DNA from: Yarrowia lipolytica
Lineage: Eukaryota; Ascomycota; Dipodascomycetes; Dipodascales
Length of the DNA: 64,000 nucleotides
Direction: 5' to 3'
Assembly (NCBI RefSeq): GCF_001761485.1
Contig: NC_090772.1
Coordinates: 1,920,501 to 1,984,500, forward strand
Below are positions 1-12,237 of the stretch, one piece after another. How positions within the stretch are numbered: position 1 is the first letter of the stretch; the number at the start of each line of letters is the position of its first letter. The notes beneath the pieces are model-generated. The model was given only the letters and a program-made list of their open reading frames with translations. It ran no database searches and was not told the DNA's origin. A program made the position numbers and the translations under genes.

Positions 1-3000
1 AAAGCAATACGACCTCGTGAGAGGTACAGCAGAAATATGATTTTGTTTTTTTCTTTATTTCCCGTTTATCCGCAGGGCGGAGTATAAATTGTATCTAAGG
101 CGGAGCTAATTAGTGCGAAATTGTGCGTTATGTTACGCCAGATGGAGTGCCCTGTTTCAGGGGGCGTTATTTACGGCAGATACGGTTGTATTCGGCGATT
201 TTAACGCCCAGTCGGTTTGGTTGGGTTGGTTGGTTTGAATTGGCCTTTTGTTTCTATTTTATTTTATTTTTTTCCAATGTATATCACCCATGTTCATTCC
301 GCTTCTGACCGCAAGTGAAACTCCTTTGAAATTTCAAAATACCTCCGCTCTCAGCCACTAAAAAAAGTCTTGTCGGCTTTCAGCTGAGACACGCCGGGGT
401 GGTGAGACACGACAGTTGAACTGAAACAGAACGGGGAGGGGACCAGGGGGAACAGGGGGAGCAGCGGGAGTAGAGAGAATAGGGGGAACAGGGGTGGGTG
501 AGGGACTTGTGGAGGAGGAGTGCCACGAACGATTCTTGACGGAAATGATCGTTTTAGAGCAATAATGAGCAATTTAGAAAGAGTTGGTTTAGGGGGTAAA
601 TTCCGCTAAAGTATTTGTTAAGTAGAACTCGGATTTTGTAGTACTGTATGTACGGACTGGGACAGTATAGCGGAAAAAAAAAATAGTGGATAATTAGGCC
701 CGCGAATTACAGATGTGTCTAAAAGATGTAATTGGAGAGCTGAGAACCTGAAATTTGTAATGGACAATTCAACAAAAAAGTAGAAAGTCTAGTCCAATAA
801 TTGAACAATTCAGACCAATATCCACCGAGTTGGTTGATGTTGTTGTTGTTGTTGTCGAGTTAGATGGATTTGATAAATATTGCTACCGTCAGAACTTTAT
901 CAGATTAGCAACAATCCACTATCGACCATAAAAATCCCAAATATATCCCAAATAAGCCCGTTCCAGATACCATTCAGAACCTGAAGTTCACCCTAACATG
1001 CTGACATATCCAAATCTGTGATTATATAATCTCATGTTGGGTTTTCTGCAACCCCGTCAGTGTGAATGGTCACTATCACGTGATAGCAGCTCCTGCAGCG
1101 TCGTCACAACCTCTAAAATTCCTAACCACCTCCCGATATCGTGAGAAGTCCTCCAGAGTCACACAATCCTTCACCGAAAACTGCTACAGAAATGCCACTG
1201 CAAATCTGAAAATTGGAATCAATTTAAAATGGTCCTCAAAGCCGAATGGAATACCAACATCAGACCCAGCATTTCAATGACACTCTCAAAAACCTCTCCC
1301 AAAGATCCATGTGGGGGAGTCGTGGGGGAGCAAACCTTAATTTTCAGAAGCGGTTAGATTATTTCAGACGCTCTCTGAGAGTCTGGTGAGCAGTCTATAT
1401 GATATCTGTCGTTAAAGATTTATTGGCCGAAGCCAGTTGATTCGATTTATCCACTCTTTTTTGTCACCGGGGACCTTCTACGTGACTTGAGCCCCATCCC
1501 ACTCATAAAAACCATGCCTCCACCAATGTCTCCAAGAGTGGTTCAAGTCACATGTTCAACCCCGCCTGGTCACGGCTCATCTAAAATTACTTTTCTCCTA
1601 CCGATTCAGCAGCTCACCTAATCATTACTAACTCCTTATCCCCACTACTTGTAGTCCCCGTGATCATGTGCCAGTACTCTCAGACCACCTTCAAAAAGAT
1701 GGACGCGACGAAGACACGATACAGCTGATTCCGTGCACGATCGTTTGATGACTGAGACAGATGGACAAAGCCCAATTTTTTTTCTTCGTCTTTTTTTTTT
1801 TTTATTTGCTGTGATTTTTTTTTTCATCCCGAAATTCTGCTTGTCTCCCGGAAACGTCTCGTTGTGTCTTGCCTGTCAGTGCTGCTTAATCTCAAACTCG
1901 GTTTTTTTTCGTTATTTTTTTTTTCACATCTGAATCTCGCTTTTCCCGCAAATTGGATTGTGACTGTCAGATGCGCAGCTTGCATAACTTGTCAAATAAG
2001 GTTACATAATGCCAACATCTGAAACACACGCATGCATACACGCACATGTACATTACATGCACGCTGCATGCACCATATCTGCACGGAGATTAATTTTGTT
2101 GCGGATTCCGGTAACGAAACAAGGCGGTGAAGAGCTCTTTTGAGAGTGTTTTTGAGTATGAAATTCCAATCGCGGCGACGACCACTCCACAGTCACGTGA
2201 TATTTGCTGACTAAGAATTTTATCGGCTGACTAAACACCGCCCGACATCCTGACTAAGCCATCACGTGCCGGACTGGCGCGTTTACCGATGGCGTGACAT
2301 GTGCTCAGCTCCACATTCTAGTACAAAAGCCTAACTCTAGCCGAAACAACTTTAAATTACACGTGAAGAATGCACGGAAGCGTGTTGCACATTTGCATAT
2401 ACAATGCCGCCCGTATGCATATATGCACAGGCATGCGAAAAAGTACCCGACTCAAAATTTTAGTGGGTTGAGCAGCGTCCATGTCCTGCGCGATATAGAA
2501 AGGCACCAGCCTTGGGTCGAATCGTGCCGCAGGTGATCTGTGATGCGCAGTTGTCTCTGAGAGATGTGGATCTGCAGTTGCTTGCTTTTAGCGTGAAAGT
2601 AGAGACGGATTTTGGGCGATTTTGGGCGATTTTAGGCAAAGTGGATAAAATCAGTTGAAAAAACTGGTTAAAATCAAATCCAAATACTCCAAAGAAATTG
2701 TTACTTTAAAAATCGAATGAATTTTTTCCCCCACAGCTGAAATCGAAAGAAATTGCTTCTTCAATAGATTCCCCGATCTCAACAATCTCATCAAGTTCCA
2801 CGGTGCTGCATGTCCAATAGCACGTCCAATAGCACGTCCAGAATTTAGACTGGTTTTCACGCGCGCTTTTGCTGGATCTGCATGGAAGACACTTTGCAGC
2901 CCAGCCGTCAGTGATCTGACCAACTAATGCATCGATCGTAGGACTGTACCGCACTCGTACCACTACCGGTAGACTGAACATGTGATAATGGCTGGGTAGT

Positions 3001-6000
3001 TGGACAGTCTACTGCATCTGTTGCTGCCGGTAGACCATCAGTCTGTGAAGCGGCCGTGTCGGTAAGCCGACGAAGGCGAATGCGAATGTTCTGAGAGATT
3101 CTCTGGTCTGCGTTAGCCATGCATGTGTCTCTGCCTCTGAGCTATTGCAGACATTGGTTCTTGTGGTGTTTTTCTGTCCAAAAGGCCAAAGTCTCAACAA
3201 GTTTTAGACCGGGCGGCAGCCCTGCTAGAGTAAGAGTTTTAACAGGGTCGCGCAGCGTTAGATATGCACTGGTTGGCGTGTTTCACCTGGAGTCTGGAGC
3301 CTGGAGCCTGTCCCAAAGCCTGCCACTGAAGTCTGTCGTCTGTGCATCTCCCCTGTACTCGCCCGTGCATGCGCTTCTCGCCCGTGCATCTCGCCTCGCC
3401 CAAAAATAGAACGAATGGGGTGTAGCGAAATTGCCGGTGCGGACTTGCGCAGCAGCTACGGGTGCAGAAGTCTCTGTTACATAGGCCTAACAGAAAGGTT
3501 CCAGTAGGGCCGAATACGTGGCGAGCGGGGAGAGGAGCTCGTTGAACGTTCCGAGCCCGAGCCCGGACGCGTGGGCGTGCTGGCGTACAAAGATCATCTC
3601 GGTCGGCCATCTGCAAGTCTGCAAGCCTGCAAGCAACTTGATCGACGTTCCACACCTGATTGAGGTAGAGAGTCAAAAGAGGCCAAATGAGAGATGTTTA
3701 CGAGGGTCTGGGTTGTCACGAGACACCACCCAGACCGCCGCCTAGTCAGTCGCTCTCGGCTCGCTCAACAGACGTACAGTGCGAGTATGTACGACGTATC
3801 GTGACCTTTCGTGCTGTAGTTACTTGTAGACTGGGCGGTTGCTCACTCCAGGGGCCGATTGCATTGGTGGGGTTGGAATAGACCCGTTGAGCTGGCAATC
3901 GAGGAACAATGAGACATCCTTTCAGTTGCGTCATTTGTACCAAAAACTGTGTCTCGTCCCCAGGTCCGTCGTGGCCTGGTAATCAGAGTCGGCCATGTGA
4001 TCCAGGTCAATCCGACTGTATGTGCCGACCACAGGCAGAAGTTCACCTGTAGAGAACTTATCCGACGTCCAAAGAGTGCAGAGTCTCCTAAATGGCTGAT
4101 GTTGGCCGTGACTTTGCTTCGGGTGATCGGATGTGATCGTTGGATGCTCACCATCTGTCTTACTCACAATGTATCTTACGGGCCCGTCTTGAACTCGGTG
4201 GGGTCTCGCACAAAGCCAGTACTATGCGGCAGAGGAAATCAATCTTGGTAGCAGAGTCGCGTATCTGAGAGTCGGGACACCTTCCATCTGGGTCATTGCG
4301 ACATGCTAATGAGTAGTATGTCAAAGCGACACACGAATGAGTAGTATGTCAAAGCGACACACGAATGAGTAGTAGGTCAAAGGTCTGCGCTGGGTCATTC
4401 ACATCACATAAACACCGCCCTGGCTTTTGCGAGAACAGAGAACAGTCCGGTGTTTTAGTCTGCAGATGGGGTATCATCAACATGATCAGAGGAGCCAACT
4501 TTTCAACAATGAGACTAAATGATGAGACGAAATGATGAGATCAAGAGCGTACCATTTAATGAGACCAGACTAGATCATGTGATATTAGTGATGAGATAAT
4601 GTGATTGAGATCATGAGATGAGGAGCAAGAGCATTCGATTATGTATCCTGATCTCTCCCCATCGAAACAGCTCTCATTCGAAGAAGTGTTCAGACCAAGA
4701 GCAGCTGACAATCAGTTCAGGATAGGACCGGTTCAGGATCAGTTCATGATCAGAGATGACCATCTTGAAAGTCCAAAGTAACTCTCTAGTCATCAAGGTC
4801 TGCCAATGGAGACTCATGTGGCGGGGTCTTTCTGAGGTCAATGTGTGGACCAAGATAGCAAGAGGACCTCGAAACCACGTCTCTTACGGCTATAAAATTG
4901 TCAGGCCTTTCTTTCACTAGACGTCGTTCCTTTCGAACAAGACGGAGAAGGAACAGCTGCGTCTGAAGAAGGAAAAAGAGACGCCTTGAAAAGGAGATAA
5001 GGAATCTCCTAGGTCGAATCCCTAGCTCAACCGGCCGCTTGCCAAAGGTCAAGATCAGCAGAACCGGATTTAACGACTATATTCCAGCTTCTACAGCCGA
5101 AAGAAGACCAAGACTTTACTTGGTTGACAGTCACACAATCACGTCAGTTACTTGGTTACATTCCCAACATCATTCCAGGAAGAAATTCAGTCAACCGCAC
5201 TGGGAGATGCGAAGGAAGAACTAGACGGTTCACTCAATCGCCTGTTTGTTCGCTCTCGTAAGACTCACTTCTCGGGGACTTAGTTACTGTTTGGACATCT
5301 AGTGCCCAGCTTGTCCACGCATCATTGTGGCCAATGTCGGACTCCATAGGTCGGATGAGCGGTATAAATACTCGTTCTCTCCATATCTTTTGAGTGATGG
5401 ACACTGCTTCCCAAGTCGTTTTCCAGTCAGCGTCAGTGCCGGTGCTGATTCCTCTGTTCAATTCCTCCCCCTCCGTGAATAGTCCTGAAACGGACGACAC
5501 TTTGGTGCTTGAGACAGCTAACCAGCTGTCGCGGATATTACACAATGTCATCATGTCACTGTATCAAATATTGTGACACAGGCGGGATCGGAAATTAGCC
5601 CCGGGATTGTCTAGGAACGGTTAGCACCAAGGAGAAAGAATGAGAAAGAATGGGAGAACGAACAAACGAACGAGAAAACAAAACCAAGGACCAAAGAAAC
5701 ACCATGGATGGAAAGACTACTCTCCTGACCAGTTGACTCTTCTAACCCGTTGACTCTTTTAACCACATGCTCACTCCACGCTCACTCCAATCATTCACTC
5801 TTCTTCCTCTTCTCTGCAAGGTACCAGCATGTATCTACAAACGCTGTGATGTAGACACAAGACATGCACCAAACTGTCTCTGGATTAGACAGAGTTGAAC
5901 TGGAGTTGTTGTTTGGAGTTATTATTCGTCAGATGTTCTTCTCCGGTTTTTTTCCGGTAATTCGTCGGCTTATTCTCCTCTTACCATCCGTAAAAGATCC

Positions 6001-7484
6001 ATACGTCCTTGTCCGAGATTACAGCATTGGATGATACGACCTTCACATCGGATCAGGATCCTCATCCAGGTATAACTACTGGTATCACACTAGGTCCGTC
6101 AATCTCAAAAGGGCATTTCGAACCGACTTTGCAAGACTCCGAAAACGGCAGAGTGGCAGGTGCACGGGCGCTTGAGAAACGCTCACAACAGCCCTTGGAT
6201 ATGCACATATACATCATTGGATCGGATCATGCCATTATCGGATGAACAAGGCACAAATGCATTCGTCTGTCATTGATCTGCGGTGACGTGGGTGGCATGG
6301 CAATAGGAGTGGCAAGAGGGCCACTGAGACGTCACAAGAAGCGACGAGTGGGTCACAAGAGAGCCTAGAGATCAGATATGGGTGGTTAGAGAGTGGATAG
6401 ACGCAGTCAAAGTCGATATGAACCGCCCCAAACCGTCAGGAAATCCCAGAACTGGATCTCTCTTGTCTCACCTTGATCTTTCCAACTCAGTCCAACCGGA
6501 TTCCCCTGCTCTACTGTTAACGCTTTGTTTTTCATTCTCTCTTCGTTTTGCTCATTCGTTTACATTCTCTCCGATTGGCGCCGTCTCCGATCGCCCTCCC
6601 CTGTCACATCTCCACCACAACACGTAAGCCCGATCCGGAGCCGCTAGTAAAAAAACGTCATACGCCACAAAAAACTGAGAAAAAACATACCACCTCATGC
6701 AAGACCCACGTGGGACCGCGTGTGCCCAACCCGGCTGACAGCTCGGTGCATCAAAGCAAGATCTAGCGTTGACAGCCGCCCCGTTCCTTGTTGGCACCTT
6801 GTTGACACCTAGTTGACAGATGGCGCACTTTAGACCGTCGCAAAGAGCCGTATTGGTTTTGTGGAGAAGTCTGGACCGGTTTGGTTGATTGCAGCGTCTG
6901 GCGGCTAGTTTCCATGTCAATTCAATTGACACATTCGGCGATATGGACTGGTGGATCTGCCGGCATCAATTTTGGAATTTTCGATCCATAATAGGAGAGA
7001 AATGAATGTAAATTGAAAGAAGTATTAATCTGATTATGAGATTGACAATGATAAGGCGAATTAATGATCTTACCGTGTCAAAATAAGCCGAAATAGCTCA
7101 ATTGACAGACGACTGCAACAGTCCCGGAGAAATTGTAGGAAAGAGAACAATCGACTAGGTATACAAAGACGAAATTGCAACAGAACTTGTGAGAAACAAT
7201 CATATTAACATTCAACGACAATCCTGATCTCTTACATAGGCCAGAAATTCATCGAGGATGTCCAAATGTCTCATCCAGATGTTCCCAATTCATACCACTC
7301 TCATCAAACGAAAATGACAGTAAAAACCAAACAACTCTAACGGATGCAATCACCTAATCATTCTCGTCCAAACCATCAACTCCCCACATCAATCAGAGCA
7401 AAACTGCGTTGCTCTTGCGTGATTTTTTGTTAGTCAGCATCGTCTCCTTACAATATGCAACGCACATGTCCGAAATCCAACTCT
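1..7484. other. Gene-free stretch, no recognised coding sequence
   Basis: About 7.5 kb in which every open frame is short (at most 145 codons), none resembles a protein family I know, and frames overlap on both strands as expected by chance. It contains T-rich tracts near 1780-1930, a short tandem array at 4308-4382, degenerate GATGAGAT-like repeats near 4500-4640, and TCACGTGA-type E-boxes near 1077 and 2192. One TACTGTA motif lies near 640. An isolated acceptor-like CTAACGCAG on the minus strand near 3108 has no matching first exon that I can find. Relics too decayed to recognise by eye cannot be excluded. Confidence 0.6.
4308..4382. repeat. 28-bp tandem repeat, about 2.7 copies
   Basis: Units begin AATGAGTAGTATGTCAAAGC and follow one another at 4308, 4336 and 4364. 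The first two are nearly identical and the third is partial. It lies in non-coding DNA and looks like an ordinary minisatellite. Confidence 0.85.
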
Positions 7485-7558
7485 GGGCGTCTGGTGTAGT
7501 TGGTTATCACATGCGCTTAGCATGCGCGAGGTCCCCGGTTCGATTCCGGTGTCGTCCA
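7485..7558 (+). tRNA. tRNA-Ala (anticodon AGC)
   Basis: A 74-base cloverleaf without an intron. The acceptor strands GGGCGTC and GTCGTCC pair with a G3-U70 wobble, the classical alanine identity element. A U6-U67 mismatch also occurs, as I recall, in the baker's yeast tRNA-Ala. The anticodon arm TGCGC-TTAGCAT-GCGCG places AGC in the loop. The T arm holds TTCGATT and the B box GGTTCGATTCC; its outermost pair (49-65) is a mismatch. The discriminator base is A. A run of seven T at 7594-7600 can serve as the RNA polymerase III terminator. Yarrowia often fuses tRNA genes to 5S rRNA, but I see no 5S sequence next to this one. It reads GCU and GCC alanine codons. Confidence 0.93.
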
Positions 7559-7593
7559 CTGTTCTTATCACGTGAATCTTCACATGGTGAGTA

Positions 7594-7600
7594 TTTTTTT
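7594..7600 (+). terminator. Pol III T-run terminator of tRNA-Ala
   Basis: Seven consecutive T lie 36 bases downstream of the discriminator base of tRNA-Ala. No longer T run occurs closer to the gene. The position is typical of a Pol III terminator, and the trailer would be removed by 3' processing. Confidence 0.6.
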
Positions 7601-10600
7601 GTGCTGACTAAATTTGGTCGGGTTGGTTTTGGCTCTTTGAAGTTCGTGGAGCGTAGAGCAAATGGCGAAGCCCGGTGGGAAATCGATAATCACGTGATAA
7701 CATTTTGTGGAATGTATGGCAAGCTGTTCGACTACTGTTCGGCTCGCCGAATGATCCGCCACAGCGAATAATCCGACAACTTTCGGATTGGGATGCTTTT
7801 CCAGTCAGAAAATGGACAGCAAGAGGCTCGAGGTCATTGCACCGGGCTAATCTAGTCAACCCGAGGGTCAGAAGTCTAGGATCAACTGAACAAACACCGA
7901 AAGATCCCTGAGTCCAAGGATGGACATGACAACAGCTGCAAACACGACTCATCTGGAGATCCCGGTTTTGTTAAGGGAAGGAAGCACAGTACTCTGTCTG
8001 AGAAGACCAAGATCCGAGAACCGCTGCCTACCATCAAGCCGTTTTGATCCATCGACTTGACTGGAACTTGACTGAACCACTTGTCAATGTCTTTTCGAGT
8101 CAAGTTTGAGTTGTTTGAGTTGTTTTAGTGGTTGAGTCGTTTGAGTGATTGAGTCGTTTGAGTGATTGAGTTGATTGATATATTTGTTACCAAAATTCAG
8201 CTTGAGTCGGTTTACAAGCATCGGTGAATGGAGATGGTTGTTGGCTCTACCTGTTGAGAGGAGCTCTGGCCCTAGAGATTGGTTTGAATGGCTTCAGTCG
8301 AAGGAAACAACTGACTATTCCGGAATCTCGTCAAATGGAGGTGAGTGGCAACGGAGTTGAACTGTACGTTGATGGGGAATCAAATTGCGATGAGACCTCT
8401 AATCATTGTCACATGTCTCTTCCGCAAGCGAAATTCAGTCCAGTTCCAGAATCAATAAAGACGAGAACTTCACCATTGTAATAAAAATCAAAAGAGCTAT
8501 AGAATGGTACCAGTTTTACTACATTCGGGTATATATTTCGGTTTATGGGCATTTCTCTAACTATAGTAGGAAAAAAAGGAAGAAAAAAAGTGAAAGAAAA
8601 AGTTAGACCATACTGCGATTGAGAGGTCACGTGATTCGGAGAAAGTATTTTGTTGAGTATTTCAACTTGTACAAGTACATTAGAAGTTTCATTTGGCGTA
8701 AAAACTCCCTTTTATGTTCAAAAAATCTGTCCCAGAATGTTGTCCATAGAACCTCCAATCAGAGTGTATAACAATGCATCACTGAGCTTGAACACGACGC
8801 AATATTGACATTTCTATGATGGAAAAAAGACACAAGAAATACAAGAGAATTTATTTAAAACGACCTAGAATCGGGTTTAAAAAGTCCCTATTCCTGGCGA
8901 CTCACATTTTCCACATTTAGTACAATATGTACGAACAACATTGATAGGAGAGGTTTGTTCGGAAGATATAAGGAGGAGTTCTATCATGGCGAGGTGGAGG
9001 ATGAGGTTGAAAATTTCGTTATGTCGGGTTTTCAACTGAGAACGGATTACATTTCAGATCGACAGTTGAACAAAAGAGACAGAAACTGCGGAATTGTTAG
9101 TTGAATATATCTCCACTTGATGGAGGAAAGAAAGGTGGAGACCACATCAACATGAGCTCCAGTCTCCAAAGCAGCAGCATGGAGTCACAGCAGTACAGTA
9201 TGTAGGGTACAGTAAGTACTTTTCTCGAATGGCACCCATGATTCGAAGACAATTGCAGACCAAGCCCTTGGAATCACCAGCCAGAGGAGAATTTCTTATA
9301 TAAAGGAGTAGTCCCCGGTACTGGTTTCGGATCTGCCCCTCTCAAGTCGGACTACTACTACCAGACCTTAGGTAGTTTGGTGATTGTCATTATTGACCAG
9401 TGGGTGGCTCATCTCGAGACCTGAGATTGTTTGGGCTAATCTCCTACACTTTGATGCGGACTGTCGGTGACTATTAGAGAAACCGCGATGCTGCCGCCAG
9501 CCGGAGAAAGTCGTTGGTTGTATCGGTGACCAGGCTCGTCCGGAACAGGCCCCCAAGTCTGCCCCGGCTGCAGCCACTGTTGCGGTTTGTTCACTTTTCT
9601 CATGATTTTATGATTGATTGTTCAGTGTACATTGACAAGTTGTCTTTGGTTGCTCCCTAGCCATGTTGTTTCTACAGGCGTCATCTAGACTCCATGGTAC
9701 TCAATAAGTCACTGTCTGGAGCGGTCATTGCTCTTTGCACTGTTTCAGAGACCTTGCTGGTGATTCTAAACCCTGAATAAATCCATTATAGCACGCCAGT
9801 GTCCCCACAGCGACCTTCGTCAGAGACCCAAGAGCCACACGGTGAGATTAGAAGGAAACCGCCACCCAAAGAAGACCGTACGACCATTGTTGGTATTTGT
9901 CACGAACACGAGGTTCCTCCCGAGACCGCCTGGGGGACCCGCTTCATGACAGTCGGCTCATACTACTTCAGAGGACACGGCCGCCCGTCCTGCTTGTCCA
10001 CACACGGCAAACTTCAGGACTCACAGCACGGTCGCTCCACCGTCAGTTTGTCGCTGGTTGTGCAAACATGTCGGGGTCGTTGCAGAGGGGGAATATCACT
10101 CTCTATCAAAATAACATGAGGCACTGGAAATCAAAATCAACAGGACTTTTCCGGGTTTGACATGAGATTTCTGATCCCATTGAGATCCCAAATTCGTCGA
10201 CTTAGCATAATCCAGCGGACAAAAGACCAAACAGCAAATGTACTGAGGGCATGAATTGAATCCATTTGAATCTGTGTATGTAAAAGTGCCGCAATTTCCC
10301 GCTTTAAAGAGTTCCTCGCCGGAATCGAACGGGCAACCCGTCATCTCGAGCCCAACGCCACATCGTCGGCTCATGTCGTCTCACAGACGTCAGTCCATGT
10401 CGGAGGTAACGGAAATCAGCCTCTGGTAATTTTCCATCGTCTCAATCATCGGCGCTGTTTCCAATTTGTTTTCATCTTTTGGTGAATTCAAACTCGGACT
10501 AATCGAATCGCCAAACGAAATTCACCCAAGTTTACAAAATAAAGTTCACAACGAAGGGCTTAAACAAGGTTAAAGACCAACACTCTAAACTCTATATACC

Positions 10601-11115
10601 AAACCCTACCACCCAATTGGACCCTTAGTGTGGCGTAACCTGCGTCGATGCATATAGATGCATAAAACATGCATGGTAATTTGTATATATGTGGCTCACA
10701 TGTTACATTCACAAATAAACTTTAAGCATTTTTAGGTTGGTCAAAATCGGATCATTCAGAGCAATCGTATTCGGGTTTTTGTGAGAGCCGAAAATGGCTG
10801 ATTTAGACACCAACCGAACTAACCATTGTATTTCTGGCGTCTTTGCGAGTCGTTCAAGACCACTCCCACTCTTCTAGCCCATCTGGAACCCACTTTCAGC
10901 GTCCCCCCGCACCTTGTCTCAAAAAAGACGATCTGCACTGTACCTACCACCTCTCCAAAGTAACATCTACAGTGTGACAAGTATAAGAACAACTACACAC
11001 CACTCCGACTTGTTCTCTTCCCCATTAACACGAGCTTTTGTGACGTCTCGAAACCAACTAAACCAACGAAACCGCATAACTCCCACCCCTTCTCTCCATC
11101 GCCGGAAACCTCGTC
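7601..11115. other. Gene-free stretch with scattered motifs
   Basis: No open frame over about 120 codons resembles a known protein. A 17-bp unit is duplicated at 8134-8167. A promoter-like TATATAAAG near 9297 and an AATAAA near 9776 bracket roughly 480 bases, an arrangement that could be a decayed solo LTR, but I found no matching ends. On the minus strand near 10,310-10,375 a Pol III B-box-like element (GTTCGATTCC) sits in a sequence that does not fold into a full tRNA. TACAGTA motifs occur near 9194 and 9208. The last 200 bases before 11116 are pyrimidine-rich, as upstream of many yeast genes. Confidence 0.5.
8134..8167. repeat. 17-bp unit in two exact tandem copies
   Basis: The unit GAGTCGTTTGAGTGATT occurs at 8134 and 8151. 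More degenerate GAGTTGTTT-like copies flank it from about 8106 to 8178. It is non-coding. Confidence 0.8.
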
Positions 11116-12237
11116 ATGCTGCTGCTGGCGCCGACCCAACCCACCTCCAATAAACGCTCAGCCCACCACACGCCCGTGCGAAAAGACCATGTGGCGTCAC
11201 GACCGACAAAGAGAAAGACCCAGTACACGATCCGGCCGGTGTCGATGCAGAAAATGCTGGGCTTAACCCACAAAAAGCTGGAGCTGCTCAAGTTCTACGT
11301 TCTGCATGCTTCGCCACTGCTGGTCCACGCCTCGGGCAAAAAGGACGCACCGTGGATGAAGTCGTCGATCCAACTGGCGAAAAAAAGCCCCGCCTTGACC
11401 GCAGCATGCCTCACATTTTCGCAAATGATGCTCTACAACCTGCAAAACGAGTACCGATACATGCTCAAGGGAAACGTGCCGCACTCCAAACGGCTGGAGT
11501 TGCCGAAATGCCACAAAGTCGTGGGATACGTGCCTCTGTCTGACAAACAGGAAGAAAACCTGCTCATCATGTTCACCGACGCCCTCGCCAAACTCAAACT
11601 CGAACTCATCAACCTGGATACCACCCACAACTACAACTGCGTGCTCATCGCCTGCGTCATGGTGTCCATGTGCTCCAAGGCCCTCTTCATCATTCCTCTG
11701 CTGAGCTTTGATAACTCCGGGGCGGACATTTTCGGCATCCTGCGCATCATCCACGATATCCAGACGCTGTACTTGGGCCAGGGAAAATCGGACACCATAG
11801 CCGCCGCCCCCTTGCCAAGTAAACACTACCTTCCACGTGATGACCTGCTATGGAACATTCCTAATCTAGTGCCCAACAGCGACCCCAAGCTGAAAACCTG
11901 TCTCGTCAGAGAAATCCACACTATGACCGAACTTTACTCCATGGACTTGGATGGGCGGAGCTCGGCCCATCTCACAGCCTGGAGCGTTTACTGGCATCCG
12001 GACTTTCTGGCTTACATCCGACAGAATAACCCCTATGCGCTCTTGTTGGTCTGTTTCTACTGTGCCTACGTGCACAGATACCACGGCCTATGTTGGTGGA
12101 AGGACAGATTGCAGTACGACCTGCAGGACATTCTCGATCAGCTGCCCCAGGAGCTGCATCAATACGTTTGGTGGCCCATGTTGGAGGTATCCAGCTTTGA
12201 GTATGATCATTCCGTCGAGCTGGGTTTGGCCGTGTAA
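11116..12237 (+). CDS. Fungal regulator-like protein, Upc2-type C-terminal domain, no zinc cluster
   Basis: A 373-residue protein. The first about 45 residues are basic and low in complexity (KRSAHH, RPTKRK). From residue 50 on it is mostly helical and hydrophobic, with the spacing of the C-terminal ligand-binding-like domain of Upc2/Ecm22-type fungal transcription factors: an LxLLKFYVLHASPLL helix, then KSPALTAACLTFSQMML, then a long segment ending in a DIFGILRIIHDIQTLYLG-like block. In the family this block resembles the region before the last helices. The Cys6 zinc cluster that normally begins such regulators is absent, and I see no upstream exon with the right cysteines. It may therefore be a regulator that does not bind DNA itself, a truncated duplicate, or another helical protein. 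The assignment is by pattern only. The start is the first ATG of the frame, in a pyrimidine-rich leader. Confidence 0.6.
   Translation: MLLLAPTQPTSNKRSAHHTPVRKDHVASRPTKRKTQYTIRPVSMQKMLGLTHKKLELLKFYVLHASPLLVHASGKKDAPWMKSSIQLAKKSPALTAACLTFSQMMLYNLQNEYRYMLKGNVPHSKRLELPKCHKVVGYVPLSDKQEENLLIMFTDALAKLKLELINLDTTHNYNCVLIACVMVSMCSKALFIIPLLSFDNSGADIFGILRIIHDIQTLYLGQGKSDTIAAAPLPSKHYLPRDDLLWNIPNLVPNSDPKLKTCLVREIHTMTELYSMDLDGRSSAHLTAWSVYWHPDFLAYIRQNNPYALLLVCFYCAYVHRYHGLCWWKDRLQYDLQDILDQLPQELHQYVWWPMLEVSSFEYDHSVELGLAV

Noticed and set aside
3104-3120. Isolated CTAACGCAG splice-acceptor-like site on the minus strand
   Set aside because: No donor with a coding first exon could be found upstream, and the following frame matches nothing known.
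3239-3676. 145-codon minus-strand frame
   Set aside because: Arg/Cys-rich composition, overlapping plus frames of similar length, no recognisable motif.
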